From positions 8,320-72,319 of the forward strand of contig DATGGM010000094.1 in the NCBI GenBank assembly GCA_035308525.1: a stretch of DNA of 64,000 nt, given 5' to 3'. The stretch is from Bog-159 sp035308525. GTDB lineage: Bacteria; Acidobacteriota; Terriglobia; Bryobacterales; Bryobacteraceae. Both the position numbers and the translations under genes were made by a program. The notes beneath the pieces were generated by a model, which worked only from the letters and a program-made list of their open reading frames with translations, did no database searches and had not been told where the DNA came from. Positions 55,502-64,000 of this stretch are shown here, piece by piece (position 1 is the stretch's first letter; the number at the start of each line of letters is the position of its first letter).

Positions 55502-58479
55502 TAGAAGGTCTGCCCTATGGAAAAGAAGAATTGAAAATGGCTGATGCCCTGTGCCACACACCTATCGATCTGTCCGGGGGGAGGCGAGCACGGTTTCACG
55601 CCGGCGTTCAACAAGTCGGTGAAACTTCCCTGGAAGCCAAAAAAGCGCGGCGGATTGATGCTGTAAGCCAGGTCCAGCCGCACGGGGCCAATCGGCGTGC
55701 GATAGCGAATTCCGAAGCCGACCGCGTGGTTCATGTAGTCAAAGTCCCCCAGCCCGTGCTGATCCGTGCGGAACGAAATGCTCGACGGGCTGCTATACAC
55801 ATTGCCCATGTCGTGAAACAGCACGCCGCCGATATTCTCTCCCAGCAAGGGAAAACGCAGCTCGGTCTGATTCATCAGGAGCGCGGTGCCGCCCAGTGGA
55901 AATCCGGTGACGGGGTCGCGCGGCCCGGCCTGCAGATCGGGAAAACCGCGCTCGGAGGTGGCGCCGCCCGAGAAGAAGTGCTCGGGCAGGGGAATCGCGG
56001 TGAGCGGGTTGCTGACGCCTTGCAGGGGATGGATGATGCCGAAGCTGGTGGCGCGGGCCAGCACGTATTTCCGGCCGATCGGGTGATAGGTGGCATTCCG
56101 CCCCAGGAAGCGGCCGAAGGATATCTGCGAACCGAAGGCGCGGGGCGCCGCCGAGATGTCCATGGTGTTGTAAATGCCTTTGTGGGTATCAATGGGATCG
56201 TCGCGCCGGTCCTGGATCATGCTCCACGAAAACTCGCCCACGCGGTCGGGCTGCGAGAACAGCGGAATCAGCAGCGGCGAGATCTTCAGCGTGGATTGAT
56301 CCACGATGACATGCCGGTAGGTGTAGCGGTAGAGAAACGTAATCGATTTCGAGAGCCGGTCGGCGAGTTGCACAGAGCCTTCCTCGCGTTGGGCGGTGAA
56401 GGTACGCACATCTTTGCTGTTGTCATAAAGCGCGGTGAAGGAGAGCGTCAGCCGGCTGTTGCCGCGCACGCGCGGCGCCGTGTAATCCACCAGCGCGCGC
56501 TGATCCAGGGTGGAGACCCGGCCGCGAAAGCTGAGGCTCTGGCCCAGCCCCCAGAGGTCCAGGCGGGAAACGTCGAGCGAGAAATCCGGCGCAAAACCGT
56601 TCTGGCCGGCCGGCGCTTCCAGACAATTCGAGCAGCCCCCGATCTTGGCAAACTCCGCGCCGAACCCCGTAGCGATCGAATACTTGCGGGCTTCCTCCAC
56701 GTCATAAAGGACGTATTTGGAGTCGGTATCGCCATCAGGATTTTGAATGGCGGTGTCCACGCGGGCGAAAACGCCCAGATCGTAAAGCTGGCGTTGGGTG
56801 TCGCGCATGGCATTGGGCGAGAGGGGATCGTCCCGCTTCAACTCCATTTTGCTGTCCACCATGCTGCGCCGCGTGCCCTTCAAGCCGCTGATCAAAACGT
56901 CGCGCACGAACTGCTGCTGCCCCTCGTGGACGACGTAGGTTAAATCCACCTGATGGGCGTCCGGCGCGGGCTTGGAGCTCCACTCGAAGGTGGCGTTCGG
57001 GAACCCGCGCGTGGAGTATTCTCCCAACACCACGTCCCGGTCTACGGCCACATTATATTCGCTGAACGGTTGTCCTTCGTCGGAGCTGAGCTGGGACAGC
57101 AGGCGCGCCTTGTCCAGCTTGGCAATGCCCTGTATGTCCAGACTGTGGACCAGATATTGGGGACCCTCCGCGATTTGCAGGAATACCGCCAGATCGCCTT
57201 TTTTGCCCCTGTAGCCGTCCACGATTTTGTGCTTGACCGCCACGTCGCGGAACCCGTTCATCTTATACAAGCTGCCGATGGAGTCCTCGTCGCGCCTAAG
57301 CAGGGCGCCGCTGTATCGGCCGCGCCTGAACTGCAGCAGCGAGGCGCGCATCAGGAACATGCGCTCGCGGATGGCTTCGCTTCTGAAATACTTGTTGCCT
57401 TCAATGCCGATCCACACCAGCCTGTGGCGCGTGCCGGGGTTGATGAGATAGTCGATGGAGGCTTTGTCGTTCACGATACGCTGCGGTTTGTACTCGACCT
57501 CGGCATCGAAGTAACCCTGGGACTGAAAATAGTCGCGCAGGTTGCGGGACCCCTCGAATAGGAGGGACTCGTCGACGGAGTGCTCCTCGAAGACCGGAAT
57601 CAGGCTGCGCAGCTTGCCCTGCGAAACCTTGGCCCCGATGGCATGCACTTCTACCAGGGGTCCGGCATCGATATCCAGCGAAGGCTTGCTGCGATTGCCG
57701 TCCGCATCGTAGTCCATGGACTTCAGGGCGACGCGCGCCTCGAAGCGGCCACGCCGCTCGTACCGGGAGCGCACCCCTTCCAGCCCCTTGCGCACGCGCG
57801 ACTGATTGACCGTGTGCCACCCGCCGATCAGCCAGCGGCGCCAGTGGGTGGCGCCTACCAGCTCATTCAGCGGCATTTTGGTGTCGCCGGTAATGGCGGG
57901 GGTGGTGAAGTGGGCGCGCGGCCCGGGATCCAGCACGAAGTGCACGCTGACCTGCTGTGTTTTCGGGTCGTAGGACACCTCCGGCCGGACCTGGCTTCGG
58001 TACAAGCCGTTGTTGTCCAGCAGCCGCTTCATGTCGTTCTGCGCGGGCTCCAGGTCCCTCTCCTCGAAGGGCTGGCCGAGATTGAGCCGGGTCACGTTGA
58101 CCAGTTGGCCGCCGTTCGGGGGATCGGAGATGCGGCCTTCAATCGCCACGTTGCCCACGAACCAGCTATTTTTGGTGATAATTCTAACCGTGACACCGCC
58201 GGGCAAAAGCTCGGCATCTACCTGGATGTCTTCAAAGTCGCCGGTGGCATATAGCCGCTGGATGGCGGCATGTACGTCCGCCAAATGGAGCGCGGCGCCC
58301 TTTTTGAGCGGGAGCAGGTTAGCCAGCTCGGCGGATGTGAGCGGCTGGTCCGCCGGGGAGAACTGAATGTTCGCGATGGGCTGACCTTCGTATCCAGCCG
58401 TCTGCGCCGCTGCGGATCGCACGCAGGCCAGCAGGCAGGCGGTCAGATAACGGGCGATACGCAAGCGCACCATCCCCAT
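55501..58479 (-). CDS. Omp85 outer membrane assembly protein (BamA/TamA type)
   Basis: A 992-residue outer-membrane protein. A signal peptide is followed by about five or more POTRA domains (EGQPIANIQFSPADQPL, GNVAIEGRISD, VWIGIEGNKYFRSEAI, VHSLDIQGIAKL, VRDVLISGLKGTRRSM) and a C-terminal 16-strand barrel with the loop-6 motif SGGATSERGFPDL and terminal Phe. It is longer than TamA and nearer BamA size. Pairing with a TamB-like gene favours a TamA-type role. It heads the SurA-like and TamB-like genes with overlapping stops and starts. The start is ATG 58479, or ATG 58473 two codons in. Confidence 0.92.
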   Translation of the reverse strand: MGMVRLRIARYLTACLLACVRSAAAQTAGYEGQPIANIQFSPADQPLTSAELANLLPLKKGAALHLADVHAAIQRLYATGDFEDIQVDAELLPGGVTVRIITKNSWFVGNVAIEGRISDPPNGGQLVNVTRLNLGQPFEERDLEPAQNDMKRLLDNNGLYRSQVRPEVSYDPKTQQVSVHFVLDPGPRAHFTTPAITGDTKMPLNELVGATHWRRWLIGGWHTVNQSRVRKGLEGVRSRYERRGRFEARVALKSMDYDADGNRSKPSLDIDAGPLVEVHAIGAKVSQGKLRSLIPVFEEHSVDESLLFEGSRNLRDYFQSQGYFDAEVEYKPQRIVNDKASIDYLINPGTRHRLVWIGIEGNKYFRSEAIRERMFLMRASLLQFRRGRYSGALLRRDEDSIGSLYKMNGFRDVAVKHKIVDGYRGKKGDLAVFLQIAEGPQYLVHSLDIQGIAKLDKARLLSQLSSDEGQPFSEYNVAVDRDVVLGEYSTRGFPNATFEWSSKPAPDAHQVDLTYVVHEGQQQFVRDVLISGLKGTRRSMVDSKMELKRDDPLSPNAMRDTQRQLYDLGVFARVDTAIQNPDGDTDSKYVLYDVEEARKYSIATGFGAEFAKIGGCSNCLEAPAGQNGFAPDFSLDVSRLDLWGLGQSLSFRGRVSTLDQRALVDYTAPRVRGNSRLTLSFTALYDNSKDVRTFTAQREEGSVQLADRLSKSITFLYRYTYRHVIVDQSTLKISPLLIPLFSQPDRVGEFSWSMIQDRRDDPIDTHKGIYNTMDISAAPRAFGSQISFGRFLGRNATYHPIGRKYVLARATSFGIIHPLQGVSNPLTAIPLPEHFFSGGATSERGFPDLQAGPRDPVTGFPLGGTALLMNQTELRFPLLGENIGGVLFHDMGNVYSSPSSISFRTDQHGLGDFDYMNHAVGFGIRYRTPIGPVRLDLAYSINPPRFFGFQGSFTDLLNAGVKPCSPPPGQIDRCVAQGISHFQFFFSIGQTF

Positions 58480-58500
58480 GATAACGGAGGGTGGGGCATT

Positions 58501-58773
58501 TCAGCGTCCGGCGCAGGTGGGGCAGGTCCGCGCCAGATAGTTGCGCGCCTCGGCGAAGTCCGGCTTCAAACGCAGGGCAGCCTGAAACTGCGCGATAGCT
58601 TCCGGCATCTTGCCAGGAGTTTCCACAAGGGCATTGACCAGATTCATGCAGGCCTCTCTATAGTCCGGCCGGATGCGCAGGGCTTCCTGGAACTCGGTGG
58701 CCGCCGGGAGCGTCTTCCCAGGCTGTTGGGGCCTGCCGGGTTTGATGTTCGCACTGATGGGATGGAGTGTCAC
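58501..58773 (-). CDS. Short tetratricopeptide-repeat protein
   Basis: A 90-residue protein with two TPR-like helices (AATEFQEALRIRPDYREACMNLVNAL and EAIAQFQAALRLKPDFAEARNYLA). It lacks a signal peptide and ends CPTCAGR. The repeats are of the type seen in very long Solibacter TPR proteins, and this short gene may be a remnant or a small adaptor. It starts at GTG 58773 with AAGGA upstream and ends 21 bases before the Omp85 gene on the same strand, so it could lead that operon. Confidence 0.6.
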   Translation of the reverse strand: MTLHPISANIKPGRPQQPGKTLPAATEFQEALRIRPDYREACMNLVNALVETPGKMPEAIAQFQAALRLKPDFAEARNYLARTCPTCAGR

Positions 58774-58852
58774 GCAATTCCTTTAGATGGCGCCCGCGAT
58801 ATTCCTGGCGCGCCGCAAATGCCAAAAGCTGGATAATCCGCCGGCCGCTCAG

Positions 58853-59098
58853 CTAGTGTTTAGGCTTCTTGGCCCGCGGTCTGCGGCGCCCGGGTGCGTG
58901 GCCACCGGCATGCGGCGGTTTCGGCCCGCGAGCATGGCCGCCCCGGCGTCCGGCGTGATGGCCCATCTCGGCCATGATCCGCTTCAGACTGGCGCGCTCC
59001 TGCTCTTCGGGCGAGAGCTGTTGTCCGGCGGACTCATCCGCGATTCGCGCTTCGCTCTCCGTCGCCAGCCGGCGCAGCTTATCCAACCGCTTTCGCAT
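58853..59098 (-). CDS. Small hypothetical basic protein
   Basis: An 81-residue protein. The N-terminal half is helical and charged (RKRLDKLRRLATESEARIADES, LSPEEQERASLKRIMAEMGHH). The C-terminal half is a low-complexity Gly/His/Arg/Lys/Pro tail (GGHARGPKPPHAGGH and onward), the type that binds nucleic acid or metals nonspecifically. ATG 59098 is chosen because upstream codons would overlap the VPS10-like gene's end. No family is recognised. Confidence 0.5.
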   Translation of the reverse strand: MRKRLDKLRRLATESEARIADESAGQQLSPEEQERASLKRIMAEMGHHAGRRGGHARGPKPPHAGGHAPGRRRPRAKKPKH

Positions 59099-59139
59099 TA
59101 CCCTAGCATTGCACGTTTCCAGTGTAGTGGCGCGCCGCC

Positions 59140-62100
59140 CTACTCGTGGGTCTTGCGCCACTCCTCCTCCGAAATCATGGCGATGGTCCCCAACTTCTTG
59201 GCCTCAAGCGCGCGATTCAGATCCGGAAGCTGCTTGCCGGTCATGTCCGTGAACTCATGAATCACATCCTCGAGCTCATGGCCCAGCACCTCGGCGCGCG
59301 CAACCTGTGAATCGGTGGGCCGGCCATCGTACGAACTCACATCTCCGTACAGCCCGGACAGAAACTCGCGCAGGCGCTCCTCGCCGGTGATCATGCCGCC
59401 CTCCTTGGTAGCCACGATCTTCGACCGGATCTTATCGGCGGACTCGGCCACCTGCGCCAGCCTGGCCCGCAGCGGGTCGCTTTCCGGCAGTTTGGCCGCG
59501 CTCTTGTTGGCGCCGTCACGCACCCCCACAATGGCATCCACGGCCCACGTCATGTGATCGAGTTGCGCGCCCATCCTGGTCATCAGATCGAATTGCGCCT
59601 TGCGGTCTTCAAGCGTGTACTTGGCGCGCGGGTCCATCACTACGTTCAGCTTCGCGTCATAGACCTTGTCGCCCTTGGTCAGCTTGATTGTGTATGTGCC
59701 CGGCAGAACGCGCGGTCCGACGGCTGCGGCAAAGGCTCCCACGGCCGCGGGCGGCGCGTGCGGAGGCTTCAAGTGCATCGACCATTTCGCGCGGTTGAGG
59801 CCCCGATGCCCGCTGGTGGGCAGCGTATCGATCAGTTTCCCTTGCGCGTCGAACACCTCGATCTTCATGTCGCCGTAAATGTGCCGGCTCCGCTGGTAAT
59901 AAGGGATGAGAGCTTCTTCCGGCCGGTTGGGACCCACGTAGGTCGCATCGCCCTCCGACCACCCGCCGAACGCGTCCATCCATTGCACGGATGGAGGCAT
60001 GGGAAGGAAGGCGGCGTATTCCGACATCAGGCCGGGCGTCAGGGAGCGCAATGGCGAGATATCGTCGACGATCCAGATGCCGCGGCCATGCGTCGCCAGA
60101 ATCAAGTCCGACGTGCGCGGATGGACGAAAATGTCGCGCACCGCTACCGACGGGAAGTTCACGCCTTTATACTGCGCCCAGCGCTCTCCTCCGTCCACGC
60201 TGATCCAGAGGCCGAACTCAGTCCCCAGATACAGCAGGTTGGCATTCACGTTGTCTTCCCTGATCACGTGCGCGTAGCCTCGAATGTGGCTTTCCTCCAC
60301 CGGCAGCGGGGTCCAGCTCTGGCCGTAATCGGTGGTTTTGTACAGATAGGGCTTCATGTCGCCGTACATATGGCGGTCGAAGGTAGCATACGCGGTTCCC
60401 TCGGCGTAGCGGCTGGCCTCTACCCAGGAGACCCAGGGAGCTTTGCCCACACCTTTTACGTTTCCGGCGACGTTGGTCCAGTGCTGGCCGCCGTCCCGCG
60501 TGATCTGCACGTTCCCATCATCGGTGCCCGCCCAAATGATCTTGCCGTTCTTGGGCGACTCGGCGATGGAATACACGGTTGTGTGCATCTCGGCCACCGA
60601 GTTGTCAATCGTCACACCTCCGGATTCCTCCTGTTTCTGTTTCTCGGGATCGTTGGAGGTCAGGTCGGGAGAAATGCGTTCCCAGGACTGGCCATGGTCG
60701 CGGGACCGGTACACATATTGCGCCCCGATGTAGATGGTGCCCTTTTCGTTCGGGCTCACGACCATGGGAGTGTTCCAGTTGAAGCGCAGTTTCGTCTCGC
60801 CATAACCCGCATAGGGCTTGATGGCGCGCGATTCGTGCGTGTAGCGGTGCACACGGCTGAGTTCGCCGCCCTGCGTCTCGGCGTAAATGTAATTCGGGTC
60901 CGCCGGATCTTCCCACATCCAAAAGCCGTCGCCGCCGCAGAAGTTCTCCCAGCGCGCGTTGCTCACGCCGCCCGGATACGAAGAGTCGCCCATCCAACAA
61001 CTGTTGTCTTGCAATCCGCCGTACACGTGGTAGGGCTCGGCGTTGTCCGCGCTCACGTGGTAGAACTGCGAAACCGGCAGGTTCATCAAATGCTCCCAGC
61101 GCGTGCCCCCGTCCTGGCTGCGCCACAGCCCGCCGTCATCCCCGGTGAACATCATGTTGGGATTGCCGGGATCGATCCACACATCGTGGAAGTCGCCGTG
61201 GGCATTGGCCACCGCACTGAAGCTGCGCCCGCCATTCACGCTCAACAGCAGGGGTCCATCGACCTTGAATACCTTGTTCTCGTCCTTAGGATCCACTATC
61301 AGGTTGGCGAAATAGAAGGGACGCCACACCTGATACTGGCTGGCATCCAGGCGGGTCCAGTTCTGGCCTCCATCGTTGGAGCGGAAGAGCGCGCTGCTCT
61401 TCGATTCGATGCTGGCATAAACCACCTGCGGCTTGGAGGGCGCCACGGCCAGCGCGATGCGTCCGTAGGGTTTCTCGGGCAGACCCTTGGCAGTGGCCGT
61501 GGTAAGCTCCGTCCAATGCTCGCCGCCGTCGGTGGACTTGAACAAGCCGCTGCCGGGGCCTCCGGATCGAAATGTCCATGCCTGCCGCCGGAAATCCCAC
61601 ATGGAGGCGTAGATGGTCTGCGGCTCCTGCGCGGCCATCGAAATCATTCCGCACCCGGTCGAGCCATTCGCGCCGGCCAGCACTTTCCGCCAGGTCTTCC
61701 CGCCATCGCTGGTCTTGAAAACGCCGCGCTCATCGTTATCGTTCCACAGGTGCCCGATGGCGCAGGCGTACACCACGTTGCCGTCCTTGGGATCGATCAG
61801 AATCTTGGCGATATGCTCGGAATCAGTCAGCCCAACATTCTTCCAGTTCTCGCCGCCATCCACGGATTTGTATACGCCATCGCCTATCGACACGCTGTTG
61901 CGGAGCCAGCCTTCGCCACTTCCCACCCAGACGATCTTGGAATTGGAAGGGTCGATGGCCACCGTGCCGGTGGATTGCACATCCGGCAGATCGAAGACGG
62001 GTTTGAACGTGGTACCCCCGTTGATGGACTTCCAGATGCCGCCGCTGGCCGACGCAGCGAACACGGTCAGCCGGCCGCCATCGTTGACCGCGGTTACCGC

Positions 62101-62238
62101 GGCGATGCGTCCGCTCATTTCGGCGGAACCTATGTTGCGCGCCGGCAGAGCCGAGATTGTGCCGGAGTCATATCGTACCGGCGCCTGCCCGAATAGCGGG
62201 GCGGATAGAAGGAGTGCGAGTATGGGTTTGTTCGTCAT
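59140..62238 (-). CDS. Secreted VPS10/sortilin-like beta-propeller protein (1032 aa)
   Basis: The second large VPS10-like protein of the window. A signal peptide (TNKPILALLLSAPLFGQ) is followed by repeats of the Asp-box type (GGIWKSINGGTTFKPV, GVYKSVDGGENWKNV, GVFKTSDGGKTWRKV, GLFKSTDGGEHWTEL, ALFRSNDGGQNWTRL) forming a double propeller to about residue 770. A C-terminal beta and helical region follows. It resembles the 961-residue protein at 32219 in domain order but not closely in sequence. Catalytic activity is unproven. ATG 62238 is chosen with AAGAAG upstream, and ATG 62244 is possible. Confidence 0.88.
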   Translation of the reverse strand: MTNKPILALLLSAPLFGQAPVRYDSGTISALPARNIGSAEMSGRIAAVTAVNDGGRLTVFAASASGGIWKSINGGTTFKPVFDLPDVQSTGTVAIDPSNSKIVWVGSGEGWLRNSVSIGDGVYKSVDGGENWKNVGLTDSEHIAKILIDPKDGNVVYACAIGHLWNDNDERGVFKTSDGGKTWRKVLAGANGSTGCGMISMAAQEPQTIYASMWDFRRQAWTFRSGGPGSGLFKSTDGGEHWTELTTATAKGLPEKPYGRIALAVAPSKPQVVYASIESKSSALFRSNDGGQNWTRLDASQYQVWRPFYFANLIVDPKDENKVFKVDGPLLLSVNGGRSFSAVANAHGDFHDVWIDPGNPNMMFTGDDGGLWRSQDGGTRWEHLMNLPVSQFYHVSADNAEPYHVYGGLQDNSCWMGDSSYPGGVSNARWENFCGGDGFWMWEDPADPNYIYAETQGGELSRVHRYTHESRAIKPYAGYGETKLRFNWNTPMVVSPNEKGTIYIGAQYVYRSRDHGQSWERISPDLTSNDPEKQKQEESGGVTIDNSVAEMHTTVYSIAESPKNGKIIWAGTDDGNVQITRDGGQHWTNVAGNVKGVGKAPWVSWVEASRYAEGTAYATFDRHMYGDMKPYLYKTTDYGQSWTPLPVEESHIRGYAHVIREDNVNANLLYLGTEFGLWISVDGGERWAQYKGVNFPSVAVRDIFVHPRTSDLILATHGRGIWIVDDISPLRSLTPGLMSEYAAFLPMPPSVQWMDAFGGWSEGDATYVGPNRPEEALIPYYQRSRHIYGDMKIEVFDAQGKLIDTLPTSGHRGLNRAKWSMHLKPPHAPPAAVGAFAAAVGPRVLPGTYTIKLTKGDKVYDAKLNVVMDPRAKYTLEDRKAQFDLMTRMGAQLDHMTWAVDAIVGVRDGANKSAAKLPESDPLRARLAQVAESADKIRSKIVATKEGGMITGEERLREFLSGLYGDVSSYDGRPTDSQVARAEVLGHELEDVIHEFTDMTGKQLPDLNRALEAKKLGTIAMISEEEWRKTHE

Positions 62239-62257
62239 GTTCATCGCTTCTTGCGTA

Positions 62258-63016
62258 CTACGGCTTCGCCTTGGCGCCGCCGGCCGCTCCTGCCAGTGAC
62301 GCCGGCATCTTGAACTCCGCGGGGTCAATCGGCGCGTTAGCCTCGATCTTGTCGATGGTGATCTTGGCGGTCTCCCCGGGGTTGCGCGGGCTGCCCGATT
62401 CCATGGCGAACGGGAAATAGACGCCGTTCACCAGCTTGTACGAGCCCATCTCCGAAAATGACTCGCGCACCGAGCCATGGATGAACTGCTGTGTTTCCGT
62501 CCGGATCTCGAGAAAAGTCTCGGGGTCCAGATAATAGTAAATGATGTCGCCGTTCTTCAACGTGACCTTTAAACGGTAAGCGTCATCGCCGTCCACCGTA
62601 TCGTGACCCAGATACTCAACGGTGTTGCCCTTCTCCTTGTAATCCACCAGGTGGCCATAAAAGTCGGCTTCCTCTTTCAACCCGCGGAGATCGTCGTCGC
62701 CAAGGAGTTCCGGATCCTTGCGGCCGCCGAACGGCATGATGCGCCAGCCGGCGTTGCCATCATAGGCCATCATCCCGGTCATGCCCATCACGGTGAACGA
62801 CTGGCGGAGCAGATCGGGCGCCATGGTATCCAGGCCGACCTGGACGGTGAAGCTGCCCTGCCGCATCTTGCCGGTCATCCGCAGCGAGCGCAGAGCCCTC
62901 AGTTTTTCAATGCCGCCCCTGGCCTGCAGGTTCTTGTTGACCAGTTCGTCCGCGGTCTGCGCGGAAAGCAGGGCGGCAAGCGCCATGCCGCACGCAGCTG
63001 TTGTAACGAAACTCAA
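62258..63016 (-). CDS. LolA-like secreted protein
   Basis: A 252-residue exported protein with a signal peptide (FVTTAACGMALAALLSAQ) and a LolA/LolB-like half-barrel pattern: ELVNKNLQARGGIEKLRALRSLRMTGKMRQGSFTVQV, then DAYRLKVTLKNGDIIYYYLDPETFLEIRTET and NGVYFPFAMESG. Such folds bind acyl chains of lipoproteins or lipids in the periplasm. TTG 63016 is chosen because AAAGGAGGGG lies just upstream (63021-63030). The frame stays open much further but without any start supported by a ribosome binding site. It ends 19 bases before the VPS10-like gene. Confidence 0.82.
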   Translation of the reverse strand: MSFVTTAACGMALAALLSAQTADELVNKNLQARGGIEKLRALRSLRMTGKMRQGSFTVQVGLDTMAPDLLRQSFTVMGMTGMMAYDGNAGWRIMPFGGRKDPELLGDDDLRGLKEEADFYGHLVDYKEKGNTVEYLGHDTVDGDDAYRLKVTLKNGDIIYYYLDPETFLEIRTETQQFIHGSVRESFSEMGSYKLVNGVYFPFAMESGSPRNPGETAKITIDKIEANAPIDPAEFKMPASLAGAAGGAKAKP

Positions 63017-63069
63017 GGTTCCCCTCCTTTTGACACGAGCAAATATCTTAGCGCCAATCGCGGTGCGTG

Positions 63070-64000
63070 TTAGCGCAGCATAAACGCCCCGATCGCGAGG
63101 GTCAGAACCGTGACCGGGATACCCACCTTGGCGTATTCCCAAAATGAAATGGCGGCCTCACGGCGCGCCCGCTCCACCACAATCAGGTTGGCCACCGACC
63201 CCAGCACCGTCAAATTACCAGCCAGCGTCGTGGACATGGCCAGGGTCAGCCACGCGTGGCGCGCATCCGGCAGGCTCTGCACTATCGGCTTGAATACCAG
63301 CACCGCTGGTACGTTACTCACGATATTGGAGAGCGCCGCGGCACAAGCTGTAAGGACGGCTGTGTGGTCCAAACGGTAGCGCGAGGCAAATGCCAGCAGG
63401 TCGGCCGAGACGGTCGTCCGCTCCACTCCCGCTACCACAATGAACAGCCCCACGAACATCGCCAGCAGCGGCCAGTCGATTTCGCGGTAGATAGTTTCCG
63501 GATGCACGCGCCGCGTGATCAGCAGCAGCGCGCCGGCCAAAAGGGCGACTTCGGAGACCCGCCCGCCGGCGAAGAAGAATACGATCATGGCGGCGGCCAC
63601 CAGCAGCGATTTCCAAAGCTGCAAACGGTCTATGTCTACCGGCTGACGCTCCACGGCCAAGGTGCGCTCTGCGCGAAACTCCTGCGGGTAGATGACGGCC
63701 AGCAGCCCGAGCAGCGCCAGTAAGCCCGCACCGGCGATGGGCGCCAGCGCGACCGTAAACGCCCCGTACGGAATGCCCGAAAAGCTCCCAATCATCATGT
63801 TTTGCGGATTGCCGGTGATGGTGGCCACGCTGCCGATATTGGCCGCCATGGCCACGGCCAGCAGGTAGGGCACCGGATTGCGGCGCAGCCGCCGGGTTAT
63901 TTCGAGCACCAGCGGCGTGAGCACCAGGCACATGGTGTCGTTTACGAAGAACGCCGAAAAGAAGCCGGACACGAAGATAATGGCCCCGAGCAGCATGACC
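63070..64000 (-). CDS. SLC13/ArsB/NhaD-type ion transporter, 5' end outside window
   Basis: The C-terminal ~309 residues of an ion-transporter-superfamily membrane protein. The frame is open to the window edge. There are about nine hydrophobic helices with the family hairpin and signature NDTMCLVLTPLVLEI, ANIGSVATITGNPQNMMIG, and a second half with SNIVSNVPAVLVFKPI and LGSVANLIVVERA. The two NxP/N-type helix breaks are typical of arsenite, citrate or dicarboxylate carriers and NhaD antiporters. The substrate cannot be assigned. The LolA-like gene follows 53 bases downstream on the same strand. Confidence 0.9.
   Translation of the reverse strand, partial: VMLLGAIIFVSGFFSAFFVNDTMCLVLTPLVLEITRRLRRNPVPYLLAVAMAANIGSVATITGNPQNMMIGSFSGIPYGAFTVALAPIAGAGLLALLGLLAVIYPQEFRAERTLAVERQPVDIDRLQLWKSLLVAAAMIVFFFAGGRVSEVALLAGALLLITRRVHPETIYREIDWPLLAMFVGLFIVVAGVERTTVSADLLAFASRYRLDHTAVLTACAAALSNIVSNVPAVLVFKPIVQSLPDARHAWLTLAMSTTLAGNLTVLGSVANLIVVERARREAAISFWEYAKVGIPVTVLTLAIGAFMLR

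Noticed and set aside
63017..63142. Upstream extension of the LolA-like gene
   Set aside because: It would place about 42 residues before a signal peptide and run into the ribosome binding site of the TTG start and the end of the transporter gene.

Overview
The window looks like a chromosomal segment of a high-GC Acidobacteriota, most likely of the Bryobacterales/Solibacter group. The evidence is a secreted protein with the TIGR03437-type C-terminal domain typical of Solibacter, an M56 peptidase fused to a GWxTD domain, two ~1000-residue VPS10/sortilin-like beta-propeller proteins, an S8 peptidase with NIVWGT repeats, and many Tat- or Sec-exported enzymes. This assignment comes from protein families, not from a marker-gene comparison. 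I saw no rRNA, tRNA, CRISPR array, insertion sequence, prophage or attachment site. About 53 protein genes are supported, two of them cut by the window edges.

Layout: 1-3.9 kb holds two tandem M48 peptidases, a strong terminator and a secreted TIM-barrel/TIGR03437 protein. 4-5.6 kb is uppS-cdsA. 5.6-9.5 kb holds small secreted proteins, a Spy-like protein, a secreted glyoxalase-like protein and a Tat-exported TIM-barrel protein. 9.5-11.4 kb is a BlaI repressor and M56-GWxTD pair with a palindromic operator. 11.7-16.9 kb has serS, a methyltransferase and a PQQ dehydrogenase on one strand, then a zinc-ribbon gene and hemB. 17-22.6 kb has a SpoIIE-type phosphatase, an aldo/keto reductase, a phosphofructokinase and an amidohydrolase. 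22.6-26.4 kb is a sugar-acid operon (SDR, 6-phosphogluconate dehydrogenase, PfkB kinase) and a lipoprotein. 26.5-31.3 kb is an efflux operon of three HlyD-like adaptors and one MacB-type permease.

32-37.4 kb holds the first VPS10-like protein, a cyclic-nucleotide-binding domain protein and an S41 peptidase. 37.4-43.2 kb is the most interesting stretch: a glycosyltransferase and a membrane coiled-coil protein followed by an ATP-grasp ligase, a GCS2-type carboxylate-amine ligase, an M29 aminopeptidase and a second ATP-grasp that appears circularly permuted. These could together make and trim an unknown peptide-like product. A sigma54 activator with a degenerate receiver follows. 45-50.7 kb has secreted and membrane proteins, the S8 peptidase and a transaldolase. 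50.7-58.8 kb is an outer-membrane assembly operon (TPR, BamA/TamA, SurA-like, TamB). 58.8-64 kb holds the second VPS10-like protein, a LolA-like protein and a truncated ion transporter.

Several genes without a good ribosome binding site have a TANNAT box ending 6-7 bases before the start codon, which suggests leaderless transcripts alongside Shine-Dalgarno-led ones.
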